Shown here: positions 26,864-35,800 of the stretch, one piece after another | Numbering within the stretch: the first letter of the stretch is position 1 | How the letters are laid out: every line of letters begins with the position of its first letter | Assembly (NCBI RefSeq): GCF_014640615.1 | Contig: NZ_BMHH01000003.1 | Coordinates: forward strand, 179,823 to 243,822 | Length of the DNA stretch: 64,000 nucleotides | Reading direction: 5' to 3' | From: Paramesorhizobium endophyticum | Lineage (GTDB): Bacteria; Pseudomonadota; Alphaproteobacteria; Rhizobiales; Rhizobiaceae | Translations under genes and position numbers: made by a program | The notes under the pieces: model-generated | What the model was told of the DNA's origin: nothing | The model's input: only the letters and a program-made list of their open reading frames with translations | Databases searched by the model: none

Positions 26864-28672
26864 ATGACCCGCGTTGCCCTTTATGCCCGTTACTCATCCG
26901 ACAATCAGCGTGATGCTTCCATCGAGGATCAGTTGCGTCAGTGCCGCGAGCGGGCGGCGCGTGAGGGCTGGACCGTGGTGGACACCTATTCCGACCGCGC
27001 CATCTCCGGCACGTCCCTCATCCGATCCGGCATTCAGTCGCTTCTCGCCGACGCGCAAGCCGGACGCTTCGACATGGTGCTGTCCGAAGCACTTGACCGC
27101 ATCAGCCGCGACCAGGAGGACGTGGCGGGTGTCTTCAAGCGTCTGCGCTTCGCGAACGTGACGATCTTCACCCTATCGGAAGGCGAGATCGATGAGCTTC
27201 ATGTCGGCCTCAAAGGCACCATGAACGCCCTGTTCCTGAAAGACCTCGCCCTCAAGACGCATCGTGGCATCAGGGGCCGCGTCGAAGCCGGCAAGATCGG
27301 AGGCGGCAACGCCTATGGCTATCGCGTCGTCCATCAGTTTGATGAACGCGGCGAGCCGATCCGGGGCGAGCGCGAGATCATCGAAGAGCAGGCCGAAATC
27401 GTGCGCCGCATCTTCCGTGAATATGTCGCGGGCAAAGGACCGCAACGCATTGCCTCTGAGTTGAACCGTGACGGCGTTCCAAGCCCCACCGGCAAACGCT
27501 GGAATGACACCACGATCCGGGGCAACCGCATCATCAGTTCCGGCATCCTCAATTGCGAGCTTTATATCGGGGTCATCCGCTGGAACCGGCAGAAGAAACT
27601 GAAGAACCCCGATACCGGCCACTTTGCCTATCGGCTCAATCCAGAGAGCGAATGGATACGCTCCGAGGCACCCGAGCTTCGCATCGTACCGCAGGAGCTA
27701 TGGGACGCCGCCAAGGCGCGGCAAGACGAATTGACCGCGCGTTACAAGACCCAGATCGATGCATCGCGCGAAGGCGTGAAGCGCAGCCTCGCCAAAAATG
27801 GCGCACTCAACGCCACGCACCGCCCGCGCACCCTGCTTTCCGGCCTGCTGTTTTGCGGCTGCTGCGGCGGCTCCTATGCCGGTCGCGGGAAGGACCGCTA
27901 CGCCTGCACCAACCATGTGCTTGGAAACGGTTGCGACAACACCCGCACCGTGAACCGCAAGGTGCTGGAAGCGCGAGTACTCAACGGTCTGCGTGAGCGC
28001 ATGATGACGCCAGAAATAGCGGCAGAGGCCATGCGCGCCTATGCCGAAGAAACCAACCGGCTCAACCGCGAGCGCCGGAACTCTGCCGACGCCACCCGCA
28101 GGGAGTTGACCGAGACGACGAAAGCCATCGCCGAGATCGTGCGCGTCATCGAACAAGGCGGCTGGCACCGCGCTTTGTCGGACCGGCTAACCGAGCTTGA
28201 AACCAAACAGGACAGCCTAACCGCCCGTCTCGCCAACCCGCCAAAGGATGTTCCCGACATTCACCCCGGCATCGCCGAAACATACCGGCGCAGGATCGAA
28301 CGCTTGATCGCTGCACTCGACCACCCAGACGACGCGGCAGAGGCAGCCCAAGCGCTTCGCACGATCATCGACCGCATCGTCATCACCCCCGGCCCGACGC
28401 GTGGCGACTTCCCCATCACCCTGCAAGGCGAGCTTGGCAAAATCCTCGACTGGATTGAGCGCACCGGAAAACCCGGCTACAAGCCGGACACTGCCTCAGC
28501 CCGTTTGTTGGTCTCGGTTAAAACCGGGGCTTGTCCCGAGAATCTGCCAAGAGGGAATCTTGTCAGTACGGCAATCGCTTATCTTTTTCTTTTGGTAGAT
28601 TCTCGGGACAAGCCCAAGAATGACGGTCTGATGGATTATTCCATCGAATCCCCACTGGCCGAGGCGTCGTAA
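26864..28672 (+). CDS. Large serine recombinase (site-specific integrase)
   Basis: A 602-residue recombinase. The N-terminal resolvase domain has the catalytic serine in ALYARYSSDNQRDASIEDQ (Ser11/12) and DRISRDQEDVAGVFKRL. A recombinase domain follows, then a zinc ribbon (FCGCCGG…CTNHVLGNGC), a coiled coil and a C-terminal domain. AAGGAGGAG precedes the ATG. It is the last gene of the element. After LLVSVKT (about 28526) the frame runs through a host-type inverted repeat and over the 3' end of the convergent gene by 37 bases, so the last 40–50 residues are probably encoded by flanking host DNA. Confidence 0.92.
   Translation: MTRVALYARYSSDNQRDASIEDQLRQCRERAAREGWTVVDTYSDRAISGTSLIRSGIQSLLADAQAGRFDMVLSEALDRISRDQEDVAGVFKRLRFANVTIFTLSEGEIDELHVGLKGTMNALFLKDLALKTHRGIRGRVEAGKIGGGNAYGYRVVHQFDERGEPIRGEREIIEEQAEIVRRIFREYVAGKGPQRIASELNRDGVPSPTGKRWNDTTIRGNRIISSGILNCELYIGVIRWNRQKKLKNPDTGHFAYRLNPESEWIRSEAPELRIVPQELWDAAKARQDELTARYKTQIDASREGVKRSLAKNGALNATHRPRTLLSGLLFCGCCGGSYAGRGKDRYACTNHVLGNGCDNTRTVNRKVLEARVLNGLRERMMTPEIAAEAMRAYAEETNRLNRERRNSADATRRELTETTKAIAEIVRVIEQGGWHRALSDRLTELETKQDSLTARLANPPKDVPDIHPGIAETYRRRIERLIAALDHPDDAAEAAQALRTIIDRIVITPGPTRGDFPITLQGELGKILDWIERTGKPGYKPDTASARLLVSVKTGACPENLPRGNLVSTAIAYLFLLVDSRDKPKNDGLMDYSIESPLAEAS
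28530..28612. repeat. Inverted repeat at the right edge of the mobilizable element
   Basis: Arms CTTGTCCCGAGAATCTGCC (28530–28548) and GGTAGATTCTCGGGACAAG (28594–28612) match except for one base. It probably served as the terminator of the convergent periplasmic-protein gene before integration. A truncated copy of the same repeat family (CCGTCATTCTCGGGC) occurs near 12619. Confidence 0.7.
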
Positions 28673-29616
28673 TCGCTGTTCGCCAACACTTCGACTTCCT
28701 GGTCCTGCCCTGACGCCACCTTGAAATCGCGCTGGTAGATGCGGTCCTTGTTCTTGGCGACGGCGATATATTCGCCTTCCGCCAGAACCATGGAGGCATA
28801 GGCGCCCACGCTTTCGCGCACCGGATCGCCCGACGTATTGACGATCGACCAGGACGTATCAGCCATGGCCTCGCCACCGCGCTCGCGCACCAGCTTCAGC
28901 GTGACCTGCGCGGCGCGGTGCTCCACCGTCGCCTCGGTCAGCTTGCCGGCCTCGACGCGGATATCGGCGCGGATGATGGCGTTGGCGGCGCCGTAATTCG
29001 ACACGACATGATAGGTGCCGGTGTTGAGCCGCACGACGCTGTTCGGCTTCACATTGGGAAGGATCAGCGAGCGGTCGTTCGCATTGTCCTCGTCGCCCTC
29101 ATAGATGGAGAAGCGCAGGAGCTTTTCCGGGATATGTCCGCCATCCGGCAGCACGGCATTGAGCTTGAGGCCGCCCGCGTCGAGAATCATGCTTTCGCGC
29201 CTTGTGCCCGTGCGCATGGTGATGCGCTTGGTGGCGCCGGCGCGGCCATAGGCGACATGCACGAGATAGCTGCCCTCCGGCAGATGAAACGAGGCCGTGC
29301 CGCCCTTGGAGGTGGCGACCAGCGGCAGCTTGTCGTCGTCGCCGGGCTCAGGCGAGAAGACTCGCCAGACGAGGCCGCGCTGGATGTCCGGGTTGCCGTC
29401 TTTCAGCTTCGCTTCCAGAATCAGCTCGGAGGTCTTGGCGAGCGGACGGTTTTCGGGCGCCTGCGGATTGGCATACTCGCTGATGCCGGGCAGTTTCAGG
29501 TTCTGCGGGGCAGCGGCGTTCTCCTGCGCCATGCCGGGCGAGGCGAAGGCAAGCACGAGGGTCCCCGTGACATGCGGAAGACGCTGCAGCAGAAATGACA
29601 GACGAATAAATCCCAT
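28636..29616 (-). CDS. Conserved periplasmic protein with beta-sandwich repeats
   Basis: A 326-residue protein with an N-terminal signal sequence (LPHVTGTLVLAFASPGMAQ, cleavage probably after MAQ). The mature part consists of several beta-rich segments of the carboxypeptidase-regulatory-like type (GTASFHLPEGSYLVHVAYG, LNTGTYHVVSNYG, LAEGEYIAVAKN). No catalytic motif is seen. I do not recognise a named function. It lies convergent to the recombinase and overlaps it by 37 bases. Confidence 0.75.
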   Translation of the reverse strand: MGFIRLSFLLQRLPHVTGTLVLAFASPGMAQENAAAPQNLKLPGISEYANPQAPENRPLAKTSELILEAKLKDGNPDIQRGLVWRVFSPEPGDDDKLPLVATSKGGTASFHLPEGSYLVHVAYGRAGATKRITMRTGTRRESMILDAGGLKLNAVLPDGGHIPEKLLRFSIYEGDEDNANDRSLILPNVKPNSVVRLNTGTYHVVSNYGAANAIIRADIRVEAGKLTEATVEHRAAQVTLKLVRERGGEAMADTSWSIVNTSGDPVRESVGAYASMVLAEGEYIAVAKNKDRIYQRDFKVASGQDQEVEVLANSDYDASASGDSME

Positions 29617-29760
29617 AGCTCAAGTTTTGGGGCCAAACGGATGGCAATTTCAAGGCTGAAATTCCTTGTCATACGTTTTATAAGACCCCGCTAGAGACGT
29701 TCATGTTTTGATGGAGTCATTTGGATACCATTTTGGCCCCGTTGCTGTAGCGGAGCGGGA

Positions 29761-29801
29761 GAGGCGTGGATTCCTGTGCTTGTCACAGGAATCCACGCCT
29801 C
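29761..29801. repeat. Perfect 18-bp stem hairpin
   Basis: Two perfect 18-bp arms (GAGGCGTGGATTCCTGTG and its complement) flank the loop CTTGT. It is related to the half-arms of the element between ugpB and ugpA (GAGGAATGGATCCCAGTG). It lies between divergent genes. Confidence 0.8.
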
Positions 29802-29892
29802 AACAGTTGTGCCGCCCCAACGAGGAAGAATATCCGATCGTTTCCATCAAAAGGTGAAATGCTCTAGCCCGCCTCCAGAAGGAACAGCTATC

Positions 29893-30483
29893 TTGGCCTC
29901 TCCCATTCTCGATTTTCTCCTGCAGCGCAGTTCCACCCCAATTTCGGCCATCGGCGAGCCGGGGCCCAGTGACGCCGACATCGAGACGATGATTCGCGCT
30001 GCGATCCGCGTGCCAGACCATGGACGGCTAACGCCCTGGCGCTTCATTCTCTATCGTGGCGCGGCACGGGAAGGGGTGGGACTCTATATCGCCGACCTGG
30101 CGGAGGAGCGGGAAGGGCCGCTGCCGGAAGCACGGCGCGAGCAGGAGCTGAAGCGCTTCGCCCGCGCGCCGCTGGTCATCGGCGTCATCTCCTCGCCGGT
30201 CGCGCATGAGCGGATCCCTGAGTGGGAACAGTTTCTTTCGGCGGGCGCGGCGGCGATGAACCTCTGCATCGCAGCCAATGCGCTCGGCTACGCCACGAAC
30301 TGGATCTCCAACTGGTATTCCTCCGATGAGAAGGGCCGGCAACTCCTGGGCCTTGCGCCACATGAGCGGGTGGCGGGCTTCGTCCATATCGGCACTTGCG
30401 ATATGAAGGTGCCGGAACGCCCGCGCGCCGAATTCGCCGATGTGGTTTCCGAGTATGCCGGGCCTTGGCGGGAAGAAAACTGA
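29893..30483 (+). CDS. Nitroreductase-family protein (YdjA-like)
   Basis: A flavin-dependent oxidoreductase of about 196 residues. Recognisable are PDHGRLTPWRFILY (FMN-binding region) and AGAAAMNLCIAANALGYATNW. The start is placed at TTG 29893 (MASPILDFLL) because AGAAGGAA lies upstream and the encoded N-terminus matches the family; an ATG at 29776 lies beyond a hairpin and is less likely. The stop overlaps the next gene start (TGATG). The natural substrate is unknown. Confidence 0.85.
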   Translation: MASPILDFLLQRSSTPISAIGEPGPSDADIETMIRAAIRVPDHGRLTPWRFILYRGAAREGVGLYIADLAEEREGPLPEARREQELKRFARAPLVIGVISSPVAHERIPEWEQFLSAGAAAMNLCIAANALGYATNWISNWYSSDEKGRQLLGLAPHERVAGFVHIGTCDMKVPERPRAEFADVVSEYAGPWREEN

Positions 30484-31091
30484 TGTTCTACGAACCGCGC
30501 AACGGGCATGGCCTGCCGCATGATCCCTTCAAGGCGATCGTAGCGCCACGGCCCATCGGCTGGATATCGACGCGATCGAAGGCCGGGGCGGTCAATCTCG
30601 CGCCCTATTCCTTTTTCAACGCGATTTGCGACAAGCCGCCGCTCGTGCTCTTCTCATCGAGCGGACGCAAGGACAGCCTGAACTTCATCGAAGAGACGGG
30701 TGAATTCGCCGTCAATCTCGTCACCGAGGATCTGCTCGAAAAGATGAACGCAAGTTCCGTCAACGCGCCACGCGGGGTGAGCGAGTTCGACTATGCAGGA
30801 TTGACGCCGGTTCCCTGCGAACTCATCGGCGCGCCGCGTGTGGGCGAGGCGCATGCCGCGCTCGAATGCGTGGTCACCGACATCAGGGAAGCCACCGACA
30901 GGCATGGCAGGCCCTGCGGCAACTGGCTTGTGACGGGCGAGGTGGTGGGCGTTCATCTCGATGAGGCGATTCTTACCGATGGAATGATCGACATGCGCAA
31001 GGCAAAGTCCGTCAGCCGCCTCGGCTATATGGACTTTGCCACCACCAGCGAAGTCTACCAGATGCTGCGTCCTCGGTGGGAGGACCGATAG
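30483..31091 (+). CDS. Flavin reductase-like FMN-binding protein
   Basis: A 202-residue member of the flavin reductase (DIM6/NTAB) family. Typical segments are IVAPRPIGWISTRSKAGAVNLAPYS-like (PRPIGWIST, NLAPYSFFNA) and SGRKDSLNFIEETGEFAVN. The start overlaps the preceding stop by one base, so it forms a two-gene operon with the nitroreductase. A joint role in flavin-dependent reduction is inferred; the electron acceptor cannot be told. Confidence 0.85.
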   Translation: MFYEPRNGHGLPHDPFKAIVAPRPIGWISTRSKAGAVNLAPYSFFNAICDKPPLVLFSSSGRKDSLNFIEETGEFAVNLVTEDLLEKMNASSVNAPRGVSEFDYAGLTPVPCELIGAPRVGEAHAALECVVTDIREATDRHGRPCGNWLVTGEVVGVHLDEAILTDGMIDMRKAKSVSRLGYMDFATTSEVYQMLRPRWEDR

Positions 31092-31096
31092 GTAGA

Positions 31097-31780
31097 TCAG
31101 CGCGTGAAGGCGGCGTTGATGGCGGGCACCTGCGCCGGGTGGAGCGCGATTTTGGCGGTGAAACCATCACGCGCGGCAGCTGCGCATTCGCGGCCAAGCC
31201 CGGCCTCATCGTTCAGATTGGCATAGGCTGTGTCTATGGCCATGACGCCTGCGGCCTTGGCGCCGAGAATTGTCAGCGCGCGCGCGAGGCGGAGGGGTTC
31301 GATATAATCGCCGTTTTCATCCTGCGCTGTCCGTGGCCCGATCGCTCCTGCGAGGCTGCCGGCATCCCAACCGAGGCCGGTCAGGCGCGGTGTCGAATCG
31401 CGGTAATCCATCGACAGCGCACCAACGGCATTCGCGGCGGCAATGGCGATGATCTGCATGGAGCCTTCATCCAGCCCCGCTTCCGCCTCATACACATTGA
31501 GTCGCGCTGAGAGCCGGACGATATCGGCAGGGCCGTTCGATTGGGGCAGGAAGACCCCGCGCGGTGTGATCGGGAAAATGCCGGTGAGATCGTCCGCTTT
31601 GGCCATATCGATGCGGCCATAAAGCGGGAGGCCGTCTTTGGCTGCATCTTGTAGCAAGCCGGTCACTCCCGCCGTCGCCGCCATTGCCAGATCGAGCACC
31701 AGCGCATCCGCACCACTGAGAAGCGCCTTCTCGATGGCTGCTTCCGAACCGTCTCGAACCAGCAGCAGCGAGCGCATCAT
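31097..31780 (-). CDS. Short HpcH/HpaI (CitE-like) lyase family protein
   Basis: A 227-residue TIM-barrel protein of the CoA-ester lyase family, with RSLLLVRDGSEAAIEKAL at the N-terminus and DTAYANLNDEAGL and KIALHPAQV at the C-terminus. It is about 50 residues shorter than typical CitE/Mcl proteins, and the acidic DLED metal-site segment reads LDLAMA, so activity is doubtful. It overlaps the start-side end of the MaoC gene by four bases; the two probably form an operon acting on a CoA thioester. Confidence 0.78.
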   Translation of the reverse strand: MMRSLLLVRDGSEAAIEKALLSGADALVLDLAMAATAGVTGLLQDAAKDGLPLYGRIDMAKADDLTGIFPITPRGVFLPQSNGPADIVRLSARLNVYEAEAGLDEGSMQIIAIAAANAVGALSMDYRDSTPRLTGLGWDAGSLAGAIGPRTAQDENGDYIEPLRLARALTILGAKAAGVMAIDTAYANLNDEAGLGRECAAAARDGFTAKIALHPAQVPAINAAFTR

Positions 31781-32235
31781 GCGGCGCTCGCCCGGGTCAG
31801 CATCATGGCCTGCCGCCGGCAGCGGGCGACAAGGACATCGTTCTGGTTAAAGGCGCGGTGCTCGAACTCGACGATCCCGCGATCGGATTTCGACCGGGAC
31901 GGCCGCACGGCGATGACCTCCGTCTCCACGCGTATCGTATCGCCGTGAAAGACCGGGGCAGGGAAGACGACCTCGCTCATGCCGAGATTGGCGAGCGCCG
32001 TGCCGAAAGTGGTGTCATGCACGGAGATGCCGACGATGAGGCCGAGGGTCAGCATGGGGTTGACGGTGGGCCTGCCATACTCGCTCCTTATGGCGAAGTC
32101 GAAATCGATATGCAGGGGCTGCGGGTTGAGCGTCATCGTGGAAAACAGCATGTTGTCTCCCTCCGTGATGGTCTTGCGCAAGGCGTGACGAAACACCTGG
32201 CCCAATTCGAATTGCTCAAGATATAGTCCCCGCAT
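31777..32235 (-). CDS. MaoC-family (R)-enoyl-CoA hydratase-like protein
   Basis: A 152-residue hot-dog-fold protein. It starts MRGLYLEQFELG after AGGAGAG; the frame is open upstream to 32340 but without a better ribosome binding site. The pattern TITEGDNMLFSTMTLNPQPLH-like matches mesaconyl- or enoyl-CoA hydratases of the MaoC type. It pairs with the CitE-like gene, a combination seen in C4/C5 dicarboxyl-CoA metabolism; the exact substrate is unknown. Confidence 0.85.
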   Translation of the reverse strand: MRGLYLEQFELGQVFRHALRKTITEGDNMLFSTMTLNPQPLHIDFDFAIRSEYGRPTVNPMLTLGLIVGISVHDTTFGTALANLGMSEVVFPAPVFHGDTIRVETEVIAVRPSRSKSDRGIVEFEHRAFNQNDVLVARCRRQAMMLTRASAA

Positions 32236-32568
32236 AAAACTCTCCTGGAATGGCTCGGGTTGATGGCGGCCCGCAAACGACGGCTGAGGCGCGTGAGCGT
32301 CCCCATCTGCGAACCCACCCCGTCCAATTTGCGCCCCCACGCAAATCAGCGATGGCGAGACTCATACCCCGCTTTTTGAAAATTAGACAAAGCTTATAAT
32401 CTGACATGCCGACAGGCAAGCCCGGCACCGATGAAGCTTCGCGGGGGAACATTTCACAATCGAATTGGTTCCGCCAGTTCCATGTTTCCGCCTCACTTCA
32501 GTATTGGCTGAAATTAACCAACGGGAAACCATGCGACGGAAATAGCGGGGAAAACTTGCTTGACATTG

Positions 32569-32583
32569 GAACATGAATAGAAC
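32569..32583. promoter_or_regulatory. LexA (SOS) box, alphaproteobacterial type
   Basis: GAACATGAATAGAAC fits the alphaproteobacterial LexA consensus GAAC-N7-GAAC exactly. A TTGACA that could be a -35 element lies at 32560–32565, so the box would overlap the promoter spacer. The next gene start is the 28-codon microprotein 38 bases downstream. Confidence 0.8.
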
Positions 32584-32620
32584 AAAAAGAGAAATATAAG
32601 CGAACAAGAGGAGCGCAGCC

Positions 32621-32707
32621 ATGCCCGATCTTATCCATGACGTTTTGTCCTTCGTTTCCATCAGCCTGTTTATCGCCACATTCGCGATCTGGGTCAGCGC
32701 CATCTGA
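32621..32707 (+). CDS. 28-residue membrane microprotein under predicted SOS control
   Basis: An open frame of 28 codons starting MPDLIHDVLSFVS and ending AIWVSAI, with one hydrophobic helix (about residues 9–27). It has a very good ribosome binding site (GAGGAG at 32608–32613, seven bases before ATG) and a canonical LexA box just upstream. Size, single membrane helix and SOS control recall Caulobacter SidA, a 29-residue inner-membrane division inhibitor. Sequence similarity to SidA was not tested, so the comparison is one of architecture. dnaE follows 115 bases downstream on the same strand and could be partly co-transcribed. Confidence 0.75.
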   Translation: MPDLIHDVLSFVSISLFIATFAIWVSAI

Positions 32708-32822
32708 CGCGGCTGGCTGTTGAAGTCGCGCGCCTTTGTCTGGACAGGGCGCCTGCATGGTCCTTAAGACTAAAGAGTGAGGCGGCCCGGAGTCGCTTAC
32801 CCCAGGTATAAGGAATGGACAG

Positions 32823-35800
32823 GTGGCGGACGGTTCACACGGAAATATGGGGGCGGGCGGGGCAGGCCCGCGTTTCATCCACCTTCGGGTTCATTCCGCC
32901 TATTCCCTGCTCGAGGGTGCGCTGCAGGTCGGCAAGATCATTTCCCATGCGGTGGGGGACGGCGCGCCGGCGATTGCGATCACCGACACCAACAATCTGT
33001 TCGGGGCGCTGGAATTCGCCCAGAAGGCCGTCAAGGATGGTGTACAGCCGATTGTGGGCTGCCAGCTCGATATCGGCTTCGGCGATAGCGGCGATGACAA
33101 CCGCAATGCTGCAAGGCGCGAGGCGCTGGGGCTTGCGCCCATCGTGCTCCTCGCCGCCACCGAGGCGGGCTATGCCAATCTGGTGCGGCTCGTCAGCCGT
33201 GCCTATCTCGACACATCGCCCGGCGATCCCGTTCATATCGAGGCGGGCTGGCTGGAGGGCCGCGCGGATGGAATCATCGCGCTGACCGGCGGCGCGCTGG
33301 GGCCGCTCGGGCGCGCGCTTGCCGCCGGGCAGCCGGACCGCGCGCTTGCGCGGCTCAAATCCCTGCAGGGATTTTTCGGCGACCGGCTCTATGTCGAGTT
33401 GCAGCGCCCGGCGGCCTATGACCGCGTGCAGGAAGCCCGCATGGTCGAGCTTGCCTATGCGCAGGGGCTGCCGCTGGTGGCGACGAATGAGGCATTTTTC
33501 CTCAAAAGCGCGGATTACGAGGCGCATGACGCGCTGCTCGCCATTGCCGAGGGGCAATTGCTCTCGTCAGACGAGCGCCGCCGCCTGACGCCGGACCATT
33601 ATCTGAAGAGCCAGGCCGAGATGGCGACGCTGTTCGCCGATCTGCCGGAGGCGCTGGAGAACACGATCGAGGTCGCGCGCCGCTGCTGCTATTATCCTGA
33701 GACGCGCAAGCCCATCCTGCCGCGCTTCACCGGCGACGCAGACGATCCGGAAGCGGCGGTCAAGGCGGAAGCCGACGAGTTGGCGCGGCAGGCGCGAGAG
33801 GGCCTGGCGATGCGCATCGAGACGCAGGGCCTCGCGGAAGGCTATACGCGCGAGCAATATGCCGAACGGCTCGAATATGAGATCGGCATCATCACCAGGA
33901 TGAAGTTCCCCGGCTACTTCCTCATCGTGTCGGACTTCATCAAATGGGCGAAGGCGCAGGGCATTCCCGTGGGGCCGGGGCGCGGCTCGGGCGCGGGCTC
34001 GCTCGTCGCCTATGCGCTCACCATCACCGATGTCGACCCCTTGCGGTTCTCGCTGCTGTTCGAGCGCTTCCTCAATCCTGATCGCGTGTCGATGCCGGAC
34101 TTCGATATCGACTTCTGCCAGGACCGGCGCGGCGAGGTCATATCCTACGTCCAGCGCAAATATGGCCGCGACCAGGTGGGGCAGATCATCACCTTCGGTA
34201 CGCTACAGGCCCGCGCCGTGTTGCGCGATGTGGGCCGCGTGCTTGAAATGCCCTATGGCCAGGTCGACCGTCTCTGCAAGCTCGTGCCGCAGAATCCGGC
34301 CAATCCGGTGACGCTGGGGCAGGCGATCGAAGGCGAGCCGAAACTCATCGAGGAGCGCGAGAAGGAGCCGGTCGTCGCCCGCCTGCTCGATATCGGATTG
34401 AAGCTCGAAGGGCTCTACCGCCACGCGTCGACCCATGCGGCGGGCATCGTCATCGGCGACCGGCCCCTGTCCGAACTGGTGCCGATGTATCGCGATCCGC
34501 GCTCGGACATGCCGGTGACGCAGTACAACATGAAATGGGTGGAGCAGGCGGGGCTGGTCAAGTTTGACTTCCTCGGCCTCAAGACGCTGACGGTGCTGCA
34601 GACGGCGGTGAAGCTCATCGCCCGCAAGGGCATCGAGATCGACCTTTCCAACCTGCCGCTTGATGACAAGCCCACCTATGAGATGCTGTCGCGCGGCGAG
34701 ACGGTCGGCGTGTTCCAGGTGGAAAGCGCGGGCATGCGCAAGGCGCTGATCGGCATGAAGCCCGATCGCATCGAGGATATCATCGCGCTCGTGGCGCTCT
34801 ATCGCCCGGGCCCGATGGAGAATATCCCGACCTATAATGCGCGCAAGCATGGCGAGGAGGAAATCGCCTCGATCCATCCCAAGATCGATCATCTGGTCAA
34901 GGAGACGCAGGGCGTCATCGTCTACCAGGAACAGGTGATGCAGATCGCGCAGGAGCTTGCCGGCTACTCGCTCGGCGAAGCGGACCTGCTGCGCCGCGCC
35001 ATGGGCAAGAAGATTCGCGAGGAGATGGACAAGCAGCGCATTCGCTTCGTCGAGGGCGCGGTCGAGCGCGGCGTCGGCAAGGCGCAGGCCAACACCATCT
35101 TCGACTTGCTTGCGAAATTCGCCGACTACGGATTCAACAAGTCGCACGCCGCCGCCTATGCTATCGTATCCTACCAGACGGCCTATCTGAAGGCGCATTT
35201 CCCGGTCGAGTTCCTCGCCGCGTCGATGACCTACGATATGTCCAATACGGACAAGCTCAACGATTTCCGCCGCGAGGCGAACCGGCTCGGCATCGAGGTG
35301 GTGCAGCCCTCGGTGATGAGCTCGTTCCGCCCGTTCGAGGTGGGTGAGAACAAGATTTTCTATTCGCTCTCCGCGATCAAGGGGGTGGGGGAGGCCGCCG
35401 TCGACCATATCGTCGAGAAGCGGCAGGAGAAACCCTATGAAAGCCTTGAGGATTTCTGCGAGCGTATCGATCCGCGCGTCGTCAACCGCCGGGTTCTGGA
35501 AAGCCTGATCAATGCCGGGGCGCTCGATTGCTTCAAGCGCGAGCGCGAGGCGATGAGCGCCGGGCTGGACCGGATCATGGGCTACGCTCAGCGCACGCAG
35601 GAAAACGCCGTCAGCGGCCAGGCCGATATTTTCGGGCTAGGCGGCGGCCCCAAGGAGAAATTGCAGCTCCCCATCGTCGCGCCCTGGCTTCCCTCCGAAA
35701 AGCTTCATCGCGAGTTCCAGGCGGTCGGCTTCTATCTTTCGGCCCATCCGCTCGATGAATACCGCTCGGTGCTGGAGAAGATGCGCGTGCAGAGCTGGGC

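Noticed and set aside
34203-35408. A 401-codon minus-strand frame inside dnaE
   Set aside because: dnaE is intact and conserved here; the antisense product matches nothing that I recognise.
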